This document shows positions 24,517 to 32,135 of a DNA stretch of 64,000 nt, in pieces. The notes beneath the pieces are model-generated. The model was not told the origin of the DNA, made no database searches, and saw only the letters and a program-made list of their open reading frames with translations. The number at the start of each line of letters is the position of its first letter. The first letter of the stretch is position 1. The position numbers and the translations under genes were made by a program. This DNA is from Halobacillus litoralis (lineage in GTDB: Bacteria > Bacillota > Bacilli > Bacillales > Halobacillaceae). The stretch is from NCBI RefSeq assembly GCF_020171725.1, contig NZ_JAIVAJ010000007.1:124001-188000 (forward strand), read 5' to 3'.

Positions 24517-25092
24517 ATGAATACTTGGTCAAAGAAAACGATTGTAGGAGCTGTGGCAATGGCACTAGCCATCCCCACCATCTCGTTCGCTGCTTCTACA
24601 GAACCCACAACAGAAGAGAGCTCAGTACAAAATCAGCTACAAGAACTGCAGGACAAACGCTACGAATTGCTGGAAGACTTCAAAAACGGTGACCTTACAG
24701 CAGACGAGCTGTTAGAGAAATTTCGTGATATGCGGCCGGAACATGGTCCTCATCGTCATTCAGCTAATCTTGATGAGGAAACACGCACGAAACTTGAAGA
24801 AATCAAACAAAAAGTTGAAGACGGTGAATTAACCGTAGAGGAAGCAAAGACACAAATGGAAGAGATCGGAATCACCCCACCTCCCTTTCATGAGGAATTA
24901 ACTGAGGAACAGAAACAACAATTGGAAGAGATCCGCTCCCAAGTTGAAGCAGGAGAGCTGACAAAAGAAGAAGCGAGACAACAACTAACAGAACTGGGGA
25001 TCAACTTCAAAGGGCCACATCACCATCATAGACATCACTTTGAGGCTCCAACCGAAACAGGCGAGCAATCAGACATCGAAACGGATCTGTAA
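24517..25092 (+). CDS. Secreted His-rich protein with three LT-x-(E/D)E repeats
   Basis: A signal peptide (NTWSKKTIVGAVAMALAI, cleavage after SFA near residue 25) leads to a helical, very acidic mature protein. Three repeats begin LTADELLEKF, LTVEEAKTQM and LTKEEARQQL, the latter two each followed by a GI-rich turn. His clusters (GPHRHS; GPHHHHRHHFE) suggest metal or proton sensing. The pattern recalls Spy/CpxP-like LTxxQ proteins in spirit but not in detail. The ATG at 24517 has AGGAGGT 7 nt upstream; the ATG two codons earlier is too close. It sits 83 bp before a two-component system. Confidence 0.65.
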   Translation: MNTWSKKTIVGAVAMALAIPTISFAASTEPTTEESSVQNQLQELQDKRYELLEDFKNGDLTADELLEKFRDMRPEHGPHRHSANLDEETRTKLEEIKQKVEDGELTVEEAKTQMEEIGITPPPFHEELTEEQKQQLEEIRSQVEAGELTKEEARQQLTELGINFKGPHHHHRHHFEAPTETGEQSDIETDL

Positions 25093-25096
25093 TAGT

Positions 25097-25129
25097 AGAA
25101 GAACCGCTATCCACTATGGCGGTTCTTCT
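25097..25129 (+). terminator. Hairpin after the His-rich protein gene
   Basis: The 11-bp stem AGAAGAACCGC/GCGGTTCTTCT is followed by CTATTTT, a modest T tract. It may only partly stop transcription into the regulator genes. Confidence 0.65.
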
Positions 25130-25175
25130 CTATTTTCCTATATAATGGACAGAGATTCATGGAAGGAGCCTTTCA

Positions 25176-25859
25176 ATGAAAAAGATACTGATCGTAGAAG
25201 ATGAACCCACCATTATGCGTGTTCTGAAGGCCTACTTAACTAAAAATGGATATGCTATAGCCGAAGCTGAAATCGGAGAACAGGCTCTTTCCTCCTTCAC
25301 ACAGTCCCCTCCCGATCTCGTTCTCCTCGATATTATGCTGCCCGATCTTGATGGATGGTCGATCTTAAAAACGATACGCTCACAAAGCACATGTCCCGTT
25401 ATTATGTTGACAGCGCTAGGTGAAGTCGATCATCGCTTAAAAGGCTTCAAAACCGGGGCAGATGATTACATTACGAAACCCTTTATCGGGGAAGAGGTAG
25501 TGGCTCGTGTGAGAGCTGTATTAAGAAGACCTCAAACCGTGTATCAAGAGGAAGATATTCTGAAATATGGCCCTCTACACCTATACCCAAACTCGCATTA
25601 CGTTACGCTGAATGGAAAAGAAATAGATCTTACACCGAAAGACAAAAGCCTTCTTCTATTCTTAGGGCATCACCCTAACCAGAATTTCACCCGTGACCAA
25701 TTACTAGATCATGTATGGGGGATGGACTACGAAGGAAGTGACCGAGCTGTCGACTTGGCTGTCAAACGTATTCGAAAAGCACTAAAAGCGAACGGCCTAC
25801 CTAACGGTGCAATCAAGACGATCAGAGGATTGGGGTATCAATTCCATGTTGAGCAATAA
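25176..25859 (+). CDS. OmpR/PhoB-family response regulator
   Basis: The receiver domain (residues 1-115) has acidic pocket ED near 8-10, phosphorylation site Asp52 (LLDIMLP), Thr79 and Lys101 (ITKPF). A winged-helix DNA-binding domain follows (LTPKDKSLLLFL, AVDLAVKRIRKAL, IRGLGYQF). It should bind direct repeats and activate or repress genes on signal from the kinase encoded next, with which it overlaps by 11 bp. The upstream His-rich secreted protein gene is a likely target. Confidence 0.92.
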   Translation: MKKILIVEDEPTIMRVLKAYLTKNGYAIAEAEIGEQALSSFTQSPPDLVLLDIMLPDLDGWSILKTIRSQSTCPVIMLTALGEVDHRLKGFKTGADDYITKPFIGEEVVARVRAVLRRPQTVYQEEDILKYGPLHLYPNSHYVTLNGKEIDLTPKDKSLLLFLGHHPNQNFTRDQLLDHVWGMDYEGSDRAVDLAVKRIRKALKANGLPNGAIKTIRGLGYQFHVEQ

Positions 25860-27252
25860 GAAGCGTCGTTCCATTTTAAGATTCTGGTCCCAAAGGTACT
25901 TACTCACCCTTCTTATTGGTCTGGTGATTATAGGAACTGTTTCAACACTATGGATTCGGCAGACCACAATAGAGAACCGACTCAACATCACGCATCTGGT
26001 GGCACAGGAAATAGCAGACAGGATTGTAAGCAGTAACGGACGCATACTGGAAGGACCTCTATTCGAGACCATTCTTAACGACCGCAGCCAGATTCTTAAT
26101 TTCCCTGAGGCTCCGACTGCTGTCGTAGTGGATGCAGAAGGAAGAATCCTCACAAGCAACAGAAGACCAGGTAGAGACCTACGGCTAGGAGAGCAAGTCC
26201 CCTCCTCTCTCTATGAAGAAAAGGAATCGACCATAAGCCTCGATGGGCGGACAGCTTTCATCATCAGTGAGCCTATTTTGAATAATGAAGAGACCGTCGG
26301 TTATGTCGTCCTTGTACAATACAAATCGGTTCTCGCTGAGAGCAACCAGGAGTACCGTCTCCTCTTTATCCTATTACTCACACTCGGACTCCTAGGGTGG
26401 CTCGTTATTTACTACCTGACGAAACAATTGACAAAACCCCTTAAAGAGACCGTTGAGGCTGCAAGGAAGGTCAGTAAAGGCGAATACGAAGTGACGATTA
26501 CTCAGCACCCTAAGGAAAAAGAACTGGCTGAACTGACTGAAACGTTTCAAGACATGGCTGAGAAGCTGCAAAATTTAGAGCGGGTACGCTCTGAATTACT
26601 CGCTGGCGTAACCCACGATTTAAAAACACCCGTAACGTCAATCAGCGGGTTACTGCAAGCCATTCGCGATGAAGTCGTATCCGAGGAGGAAGCGCAGGAG
26701 TTTCTGAATCTATCCTTGAAAGAGACGGAGCGACTGAAGATCATGATCCAAGACTTGTTGACATTCAATACGTTCGTTGCAGGTTCTTTACCCGTCTACC
26801 CTAAACGGCAGGCGATGAATGATGTCTTAAAAGAGATTGAACAGCAATGGGTACGAACGGAAGAATCTACTCCTCTAAACATAGTCCTTCCGCAGGATTC
26901 GATCATCGTTTCTGTCGACGAAAACAGACTGAAACAAATCCTCATGAATTTACTGTTGAATGCGAAACAGGCCATGAAGGATGATGATGGTGGCATTACG
27001 GTTGTGCTGGAAGCGAAAGAGGGAATGGCTCTCATTCATGTACAAGACGAAGGATCGGGTATTCCGGATCAGGACCTCCCTTTTATTTTCGAACGCTTCT
27101 ACAGAGGATCTAATAAAAAGTTAAGGGTACGAGGACTTGGGCTCGGGCTTTCCATCAGTTCCCTCCTCGCTAAAGCGCAGGAGGGAGAGCTGCTCGTCAC
27201 CGAAACATCTGAATCTGGCACAACCTTCACCTTACGTTTTCCTTTAGCATAA
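25849..27252 (+). CDS. Sensor histidine kinase, HAMP-HisKA-HATPase type
   Basis: Two membrane helices (about 17-36 and 172-192) enclose an extracytoplasmic sensor domain. A HAMP linker leads to HisKA with VTHDLKTPVTS (phospho-His256) and a HATPase domain with NLLLNAKQA (N box), DEGSGIP (G1) and GLGLGLSIS (G2). It phosphorylates the adjacent OmpR-type regulator. The ATG at 25849 overlaps the regulator gene by 11 bp; the open frame begins at 25807 but that would overlap much more. The ligand is unknown; the His-rich neighbour hints at metal or envelope stress. Confidence 0.9.
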   Translation: MSNKKRRSILRFWSQRYLLTLLIGLVIIGTVSTLWIRQTTIENRLNITHLVAQEIADRIVSSNGRILEGPLFETILNDRSQILNFPEAPTAVVVDAEGRILTSNRRPGRDLRLGEQVPSSLYEEKESTISLDGRTAFIISEPILNNEETVGYVVLVQYKSVLAESNQEYRLLFILLLTLGLLGWLVIYYLTKQLTKPLKETVEAARKVSKGEYEVTITQHPKEKELAELTETFQDMAEKLQNLERVRSELLAGVTHDLKTPVTSISGLLQAIRDEVVSEEEAQEFLNLSLKETERLKIMIQDLLTFNTFVAGSLPVYPKRQAMNDVLKEIEQQWVRTEESTPLNIVLPQDSIIVSVDENRLKQILMNLLLNAKQAMKDDDGGITVVLEAKEGMALIHVQDEGSGIPDQDLPFIFERFYRGSNKKLRVRGLGLGLSISSLLAKAQEGELLVTETSESGTTFTLRFPLA

Positions 27253-27282
27253 AAAAAGCCTGACGGATATTCCCGTCAGGCT
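27250..27282. terminator. Terminator between the kinase gene and ywbE
   Basis: The stem AGCCTGACGG/CCGTCAGGCT is preceded by A7, giving a T7 tract for the minus-strand ywbE and a weaker stop for the plus strand. Confidence 0.8.
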
Positions 27283-27287
27283 GATCA

Positions 27288-27482
27288 TTATTCAATGATA
27301 TGTTTCACTCTGCCTACCTGTCCATCCTCAAGTCTCACTTTGATTCCGTGAGGATGCGAAGGAGATTTGGTCAAAATGTCTTTTACTGTTCCACGGGTCA
27401 ACGTGCCCGTGCGCTGATCTTTTTTCAGTACAATATCGACTTCCTGACCAGATTGAATGTTCTTTCGTGTTTGTCCATCCAT
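27288..27482 (-). CDS. ywbE: YwbE-family small protein (DUF2196)
   Basis: This 64-residue protein carries the YwbE pattern: IQSGQEVDIVLKKDQRTG, then LTRGTVKDILTKSPSHPHGIKV and a final VGRV segment. It is probably a small beta-barrel and is widely conserved in Bacilli, but its function is unknown. It is cytoplasmic and monocistronic. Confidence 0.85.
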   Translation of the reverse strand: MDGQTRKNIQSGQEVDIVLKKDQRTGTLTRGTVKDILTKSPSHPHGIKVRLEDGQVGRVKHIIE

Positions 27483-27543
27483 TCTACGTCCACCTCAATT
27501 CTTCTCACATCATACCATAAGTAGAGAAGAAGTGCGTGACGAC

Positions 27544-27756
27544 TTAATTTTCATAAGAAAACTGGTTCTGAATGCTTCCGTCTTTCTTATGAATGACAGC
27601 AATCGTCCCTTTGTTCTCAGCAATTTCTTTAGCCCGGTCAATCGCATCCTGCTTATTTTCGTAAACCTTTGTCGGCTGATCGGCTCCCTCTGCCTTTACT
27701 GCCCATCCTTCTTCGTGCGCCACAACATGTTCAGACTGATTACGAGTTTGTGCCAA
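27544..27756 (-). CDS. DUF2188 small protein
   Basis: The 70-residue protein consists of a DUF2188 domain: HVVAHEEGWAVKAEGA, DAIDRAKEIAENKG and VIHKKDGSI. It is a paralogue of the C-terminal half of the neighbouring YdaT-like protein. The start is TTG at 27756 with AGGAGG 7 nt upstream. A sigma-B-type promoter precedes it, suggesting a general stress role. The molecular function is unknown. Confidence 0.85.
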   Translation of the reverse strand: MAQTRNQSEHVVAHEEGWAVKAEGADQPTKVYENKQDAIDRAKEIAENKGTIAVIHKKDGSIQNQFSYEN

Positions 27757-27788
27757 TGTAATGCCTCCTTTTAAGATTTACTTACTAT

Positions 27789-27814
27789 ATACCACATGGA
27801 TAAATTTACCAAAC
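27789..27814 (-). promoter_or_regulatory. Candidate sigma-B promoter of the short DUF2188 gene
   Basis: On the minus strand GTTTGG and TGGTAT are separated by 14 bp; the sigma-B consensus is GTTTAA-N12-14-GGGTAT, so nine of twelve bases agree. The gene starts about 33 bp downstream. Confidence 0.6.
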
Positions 27815-27824
27815 CACTTTTTTA

Positions 27825-28280
27825 TCAATCTGAGTACGTTTTTTTATCCTGAATGGATCCATCTTTTTTATGAATGATCACTTGGGTTTCTTTATTCTTC
27901 GCGATTTCCTTTGCTCGTTCAATTGCATCCTGCTTGTTGTCTTTTACATCTGAAGGCTGCTTGGCGTCTTCTGCTTTCACAGCCCATCCGTCTTCATGAG
28001 CCACGACATGTTCCCCTTTTTCCAACAGTTCAGGGCGACTTTCATACTCGTCCTCTTCATGGTCACGAAGCTGCTGATCTCCCGCCTGCTTCATGGCACG
28101 TCTTTCTTTTTGATCGGCATTTTCATACCACTCTTTTGCCTGCTCTGTCGCAATGGGAATGGCACTTCCTTCATCATACCCTTCATCAATCATAGCATTC
28201 GCAATATCGATCGCTTTCTTTCGCACAGCGGTATCCAAGTTTTTGAACGAGCTTGGATAATCATTCGTGTCCCAGGGCAT
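27825..28280 (-). CDS. ydaT: YdaT-like general stress protein with C-terminal DUF2188
   Basis: The N-terminal half (MPWDTNDYPSSFKNLD, ANAMIDEGYDEGSAIPIAT) and C-terminal DUF2188 domain (HVVAHEDGWAVKAEDA, IIHKKDGSI) match B. subtilis YdaT, a sigma-B-dependent protein. The C-terminal half is clearly paralogous to the adjacent 70-residue protein, so one arose by partial duplication. The ATG at 28280 has AGGAG 8 nt upstream; a GTG three codons earlier overlaps it. Function is unknown. Confidence 0.85.
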   Translation of the reverse strand: MPWDTNDYPSSFKNLDTAVRKKAIDIANAMIDEGYDEGSAIPIATEQAKEWYENADQKERRAMKQAGDQQLRDHEEDEYESRPELLEKGEHVVAHEDGWAVKAEDAKQPSDVKDNKQDAIERAKEIAKNKETQVIIHKKDGSIQDKKTYSD

Positions 28281-28317
28281 TTCCTTCACTCCTCTATTTG
28301 AAATTCCTGGTTATTAT

Positions 28318-28343
28318 TTACCGCAGAACTTACACAAGTAAAC
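28318..28343 (-). promoter_or_regulatory. Candidate sigma-B promoter of ydaT
   Basis: On the minus strand GTTTAC and CGGTAA are 14 bp apart, close to the GTTTAA/GGGTAT consensus. The same 14-bp spacing precedes the neighbouring DUF2188 gene. Confidence 0.55.
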
Positions 28344-28357
28344 ACGTTTTTAGTAGA

Positions 28358-28570
28358 TCACTGTCCGCCAAAGGATCCAAAGCTTACGAGTCCGATGAAC
28401 TGAAGCAGGGCCTGACTTGTAATAATGAGCAGCGCTCCCCCTGCAACAAAAGCAAGGAAGCGGCGCTTATCCGTCCCTTTTCTAAACTCCCATAACCCAA
28501 GGGCAGAGACCATAATCCCCGCGAACAACAATACCCACTGCAACAAAATAATGAACGTACCTGTCAGCAT
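28358..28570 (-). CDS. Small two-helix membrane protein, function unknown
   Basis: The 70-residue protein has two hydrophobic segments (TGTFIILLQWVLLFAGIMVS; FLAFVAGGALLIITSQALL) joined by a basic loop (FRKGTDKRR) and ends SFGSFGGQ. AAAGGA lies 8 nt before the ATG at 28570; the open frame continues far upstream without a ribosome-binding site. No family was recognised. Confidence 0.55.
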   Translation of the reverse strand: MLTGTFIILLQWVLLFAGIMVSALGLWEFRKGTDKRRFLAFVAGGALLIITSQALLQFIGLVSFGSFGGQ

Positions 28571-28696
28571 GTCACCATTCCTTTCCTCTATATACCGATG
28601 CTTTTTTCTAAAGAACACATTCCACTTCATCATGCAGGAATCTACTCCTCCGTGTATAAGTAGTAATAGAACGAGCATAAAAGGAGGAAGATTCAC

Positions 28697-29365
28697 TTGA
28701 GCACTGATCATACATGGAAAGCATTCGACCAGTATGCTTTTGACCAATTGTTCTCAGAAGATCCTGTTTTGAACGAGGTATTAAAAACAAACGCGGAGGA
28801 AGGACTTCCTTCCATAGATGTTTCCCCTGCAGAAGGAAAAATGCTTCATCTGCTCGCTTCACTCTCCAGAGCCAAAAATATCTTGGAGATCGGCACGCTG
28901 GGTGGCTACAGCACGATTTGGCTATCTCGCGCGCTACCGGAAGACGGCCAGCTGGTTTCTTTGGAGTATTCTGAGAAGCACGCTGAAGTGGCAAGGAGAA
29001 ACCTCAAGAATACCGGTCTTCATGATAAAGTGGATGTCATTGTAGGCCCAGCGCTCGACTCGTTTCCGAAGCTTCCGGAGAAGGGGTTTCATGACTTCGA
29101 TTTTGTGTTTATCGATGCGGACAAAAAGAACAATCCTCATTACATTAAAGAAGCCCTGAAGCTGTCTCATCCCGGCACCTGCATCGTCGTCGATAACATC
29201 GTTCGGGACGGAAAAGTCCTCGAAAAAAATAGTGACGATTCAGATGTTCAGGGAATCAGAAGCATGTTTGATTTTCTTTCTGGTCATGAAAGCCTTGATG
29301 CCACCGCTATTCAAACGGTCGGCAGCAAAGGATATGACGGCTTTCTATTAGCGATAGTCAAATAG
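28697..29365 (+). CDS. O-methyltransferase (YrrM/caffeoyl-CoA OMT family)
   Basis: The class I methyltransferase fold has motif I ILEIGTLGGYSTIWL (S-adenosylmethionine binding), FVFIDADKKNN (metal and catalytic Asp) and CIVVDNIVRDG. At 222 residues it fits the cation-dependent O-methyltransferase_3 family, whose natural bacterial substrates are mostly unknown; some members modify tRNA. The start is TTG at 28697 with GGAGG 9 nt upstream. It ends at a shared bidirectional terminator. Confidence 0.87.
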   Translation: MSTDHTWKAFDQYAFDQLFSEDPVLNEVLKTNAEEGLPSIDVSPAEGKMLHLLASLSRAKNILEIGTLGGYSTIWLSRALPEDGQLVSLEYSEKHAEVARRNLKNTGLHDKVDVIVGPALDSFPKLPEKGFHDFDFVFIDADKKNNPHYIKEALKLSHPGTCIVVDNIVRDGKVLEKNSDDSDVQGIRSMFDFLSGHESLDATAIQTVGSKGYDGFLLAIVK

Positions 29366-29373
29366 ATAGCGAG

Positions 29374-29407
29374 GAAACGCTTGGTGGATGATTCCATCAA
29401 GCGTTTC
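29374..29407. terminator. Bidirectional terminator between the methyltransferase and PP2C genes
   Basis: The stem GAAACGCTTG/CAAGCGTTTC has an inner TGGA/TTCCA extension. Confidence 0.75.
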
Positions 29408-30214
29408 TTAGATGTTTAATCTTATGGCTGTCCGGTCGTCAATATGAGCTCCGCTCTCTTGTAAAAGCTCTGTCAGCCCTTCGATGTAAGAGGCGAGTCC
29501 TACACTCTGAATGTGCTGGATGACATCGTGAAGAGACCACTCCGGGTGAAATAAGCCGTCTGACAAAATGATAACTTCTTTGATGTCACCCTTTGGAATC
29601 CGCCCTACCTGCAACCTTTTGATGGCTTCCGGTCTTCCATCCGCAACCGTGTAGCCGTCTTTTTCATTGGATAGCGTCCGATTGTACTTAAGGGCATTCA
29701 GACGGTCTTCGAAATACGCTTCATCCGGAACGGAGATCCCCTTCTTCCGGTCCTCTCCCCTCCTCTTTTTCGCTCTGACGTTTATCCCTTTTACCGTATC
29801 CTTCGTGAGAATTTGAACTGAATCGTCATGATGTGTCACGACGATCATACTATCTCCGAGCTGGGCAAAATGAAGATCGTCCCCATCGAGTTGAACAGCA
29901 GCCACGCAAGTCGTCCAGCGCTCATACCCTTTTAAGACATCGACATTGTATGCTTTCATTTGGCAGTGTAACGCTTGGTTTGCTTCTTGAATCGTGTCTT
30001 TCAACGTATCGTTCTCCGACATAGATCCGAGCGTTTCCTTGAACAGATTAGCGGCAAGATAAGCTCCGTTATGACCATCCTCATCTTTAAATGGAACCAA
30101 TGGCGTCGCACCATCGAGTACTGCGTAGACAGAAGCGCGCTCATTTATAACGAGTGCATCCTCACATTCACGTTTGTATGGAGATGTCCGCTGCAAGGTT
30201 TCTATTCTAATCAC
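29408..30214 (-). CDS. PP2C-family serine/threonine phosphatase
   Basis: The metal-binding PP2C motifs are present: ECEDALVI near the N-terminus, YAVLDGATPL (Asp-Gly), GHNGAYLAA, FAQLGDSMIVV, VIILSDGLF and DDRTAI at the C-terminus. The product would dephosphorylate Ser/Thr residues in the cytoplasm. The GTG at 30214 overlaps the end of the GNAT gene by 8 bp, as in coupled genes; the open frame extends to 30313 but only within the upstream gene. The protein of 268 residues is full length for a minimal PP2C. The partner kinase is not in the window. Confidence 0.82.
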   Translation of the reverse strand: MIRIETLQRTSPYKRECEDALVINERASVYAVLDGATPLVPFKDEDGHNGAYLAANLFKETLGSMSENDTLKDTIQEANQALHCQMKAYNVDVLKGYERWTTCVAAVQLDGDDLHFAQLGDSMIVVTHHDDSVQILTKDTVKGINVRAKKRRGEDRKKGISVPDEAYFEDRLNALKYNRTLSNEKDGYTVADGRPEAIKRLQVGRIPKGDIKEVIILSDGLFHPEWSLHDVIQHIQSVGLASYIEGLTELLQESGAHIDDRTAIRLNI

Positions 30215-30752
30215 GCTTCCACTCTTTCCGAAGCATCCCGTACACGGCATGGTCGGATGGTTGATCATACAGCATCGCCGCTTCTCGAATGATGCCCTCC
30301 TGGACAAATCCAAGACGCTCCGGTACAGCCCGGCTTTTCACGTTGTTTACATCTGCTCTGATTTCAATCCGGTTCAAGCCCATCTCTTCAAAAACATACG
30401 TGAACAGCGAGTCGCAGGAACGCGTAAGCAGCCCTTTCCCTTTAAACCCTGCCCCCATCCAGTACCCGATGCTCGTCTTTTTATTTTTCCAGTCGATCGC
30501 ATGAAGGTCGATGGTTCCAGCAACCTTCCCCTTATAAAGGATACATACGGTCAGGCCATCCGCCTCCCCGTAACGTTTCATCGCAGACTTAATAAACTGT
30601 CTGGTATCGTCAGGTGAATTCGTAAAATGGATCCAGGGGAGCCAAGTGCTTAAATGCTCCCTCGATTGATCGGCCAGAGTATAAAGCTCTTCCGCATCCT
30701 CCATGCCTATGATTTTGAGCGTAATTTCTTCATCTACTTTATGTACAAACAA
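30207..30752 (-). CDS. ydaF: GNAT N-acetyltransferase (RimJ/RimL, YdaF-like)
   Basis: The 181-residue protein has the RimJ/RimL pattern: ITLKIIGMEDAEELY, SIGYWMGAGFKGKGLLT (acetyl-CoA pyrophosphate loop GKG), GLNRIEIRADVNNVKSRAVPERLGF. It resembles B. subtilis YdaF, thought to acetylate a ribosomal protein N-terminus or another small substrate. It overlaps the PP2C gene by 8 bp, forming a two-gene unit. Confidence 0.85.
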   Translation of the reverse strand: MFVHKVDEEITLKIIGMEDAEELYTLADQSREHLSTWLPWIHFTNSPDDTRQFIKSAMKRYGEADGLTVCILYKGKVAGTIDLHAIDWKNKKTSIGYWMGAGFKGKGLLTRSCDSLFTYVFEEMGLNRIEIRADVNNVKSRAVPERLGFVQEGIIREAAMLYDQPSDHAVYGMLRKEWKRD

Positions 30753-30858
30753 AATTCGTCCCTCCTCTATAAGTGTCGAACTCTATCATTTTCCATAAAA
30801 AATAGAGCGATTCCTGCCTGGACAACGACTTCTTCATTATTTTTCTGCTCGACTCGTT

Positions 30859-31108
30859 ATGGGACTGTAATCTTCTTACCGGCCACCTGAGAGTCCCATT
30901 TTTCTTTAATCGGGACTCTCAGCCATTACCTTCGAGCACCCCGTGTTCCAATTAACCTTTAATGGAACTCACGGACTCTACCTGAGATGCACCTGTGTCC
31001 CAATCCTACCTCTATTGGGACTCTCAGACTCTATGTGCGAGTCAACCTTGTCCCAATCCGATTTTATCGGGACTTGATGTCCGCCTCCTGTTTGGGTATA
31101 GTCCCAAT
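30859..31108. repeat. Five-unit degenerate ~52-bp tandem array of palindromic units
   Basis: Anchor sequences related to GGGACT recur at 30861, 30912, 30964, 31017 and 31069, that is periods of 51, 52, 53 and 52 bp. Each unit opens (A/T)TGGGACT or a close variant and closes (A/T)GTCCCAAT or a variant, so every unit can fold into a hairpin with 8-9 bp arms. Interiors share CTCAG and CGAG/TGAG pieces but are otherwise diverged. No open reading frame is supported. It fills the gap between the GNAT gene and the fatty-acid operon. Confidence 0.75.
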
Positions 31109-31112
31109 AAAA

Positions 31113-31141
31113 AACAGAACCTCCTATAAGGAAGCTCTGTT
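31113..31141 (-). terminator. Terminator of the fatty-acid degradation operon
   Basis: On the minus strand AACAGAGCTTCC pairs with GGAGGTTCTGTT (two mismatches) and is followed by T4-T6. Confidence 0.75.
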
Positions 31142-31151
31142 ACAAGCAAAA

Positions 31152-32123
31152 TCAGGGAGTCAGCACCAATTTCCCTTTTGTTTTCCTAGCCTGCATGATC
31201 TCATGGACGTGGGCTGCTTTTTCCAGACCATACACGCCGCCAACCGTCAGCTTCAAATCCCCGTTTTTCACAAGGAGAAGTAGATCCTGTAGACTTTTTT
31301 CGAAAAGGACCGGCTTCTTCATAATTTGCGGCAGAAAGAATCCGATGACGGATAAGTTGCGGTTCATTAAGCCTGCGGCATGGAGTGTCGGCGGTTCTCC
31401 GCTGGCGACGCCATAAGTGACGACGCGTCCGAACGACCGCATACACTTGATGGTCTCATTAAATACATCACCGCCCGCCATCTCAAGCGCAACATCCACT
31501 CCTCTTCCTTGGCTTGCTTCGAGCACGGCTTCCCGCCAATGCTCTTCTGTATAGTTGATCGCATAATCGGCGCCTAATTCTTTCGCGAGGGCGAGTTTTT
31601 CGTTAGAACTTGCTGTCGCGATGATCGTCCCTGCTCCGTAGTGCTTTGCCAATTGTACAGCTAGGGATCCGACTCCACCCGCCGCGGCATGGATGAGGAC
31701 GGTTTCCCCTTTTTCCATACGGCCCATCGTCAAGAGGATGTGATAGGCTGTCAGTCCTTGAAGAGGGAGGGAGACGGCCGTCTGCTCATCGATGTGATCG
31801 GGTATCGGAATAAGCGTCTGTGTTTTGGCCGCTACGTATTCTGCGTAGCCACCTTCTCCGACAAGCGTAACGACGCGGTCCCCTTTCTTAAACCGTGAGT
31901 CTTCACCTGTCTCTTCGACGATACCTGCCACTTCGGCACCAGGTATGAAAGGGAGAGGCGTCGGCACAACGTAGGCGCCTTCCCGCCTTGCCGTATCGGC
32001 ATAATTCACGCCGATTGCGGTCACTTTAATTAACGTTTCATCCTCTTCTATAAAAGGCCTCTCTACATCGACTTCCTCCAAGACACTCGGACCGCCGTAC
32101 TGTTTGAATTGAATCGCTCTCAT
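31152..32123 (-). CDS. Zinc-free NADPH:quinone oxidoreductase (medium-chain dehydrogenase)
   Basis: The 323-residue protein has the quinone-oxidoreductase MDR motifs GVNYADTARREG, PGAEVAGIV and LIHAAAGGVGSLAVQLAKHYGA (NADPH binding), and lacks zinc-binding cysteines. The family reduces quinones or activated double bonds. It is the last gene of the nine-gene acyl-CoA degradation operon, 12 bp after the enoyl-CoA hydratase gene, so an enoyl-thioester or alkenal substrate is plausible. AAGGAG lies 8 nt before the ATG at 32123. Confidence 0.87.
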   Translation of the reverse strand: MRAIQFKQYGGPSVLEEVDVERPFIEEDETLIKVTAIGVNYADTARREGAYVVPTPLPFIPGAEVAGIVEETGEDSRFKKGDRVVTLVGEGGYAEYVAAKTQTLIPIPDHIDEQTAVSLPLQGLTAYHILLTMGRMEKGETVLIHAAAGGVGSLAVQLAKHYGAGTIIATASSNEKLALAKELGADYAINYTEEHWREAVLEASQGRGVDVALEMAGGDVFNETIKCMRSFGRVVTYGVASGEPPTLHAAGLMNRNLSVIGFFLPQIMKKPVLFEKSLQDLLLLVKNGDLKLTVGGVYGLEKAAHVHEIMQARKTKGKLVLTP

Positions 32124-32135
32124 TCTAGGCACTCC

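Noticed and set aside
30859..31108. Possible CRISPR array
   Set aside because: Units are degenerate along their whole length, there is no invariant direct repeat alternating with unique spacers, and no cas gene is nearby.
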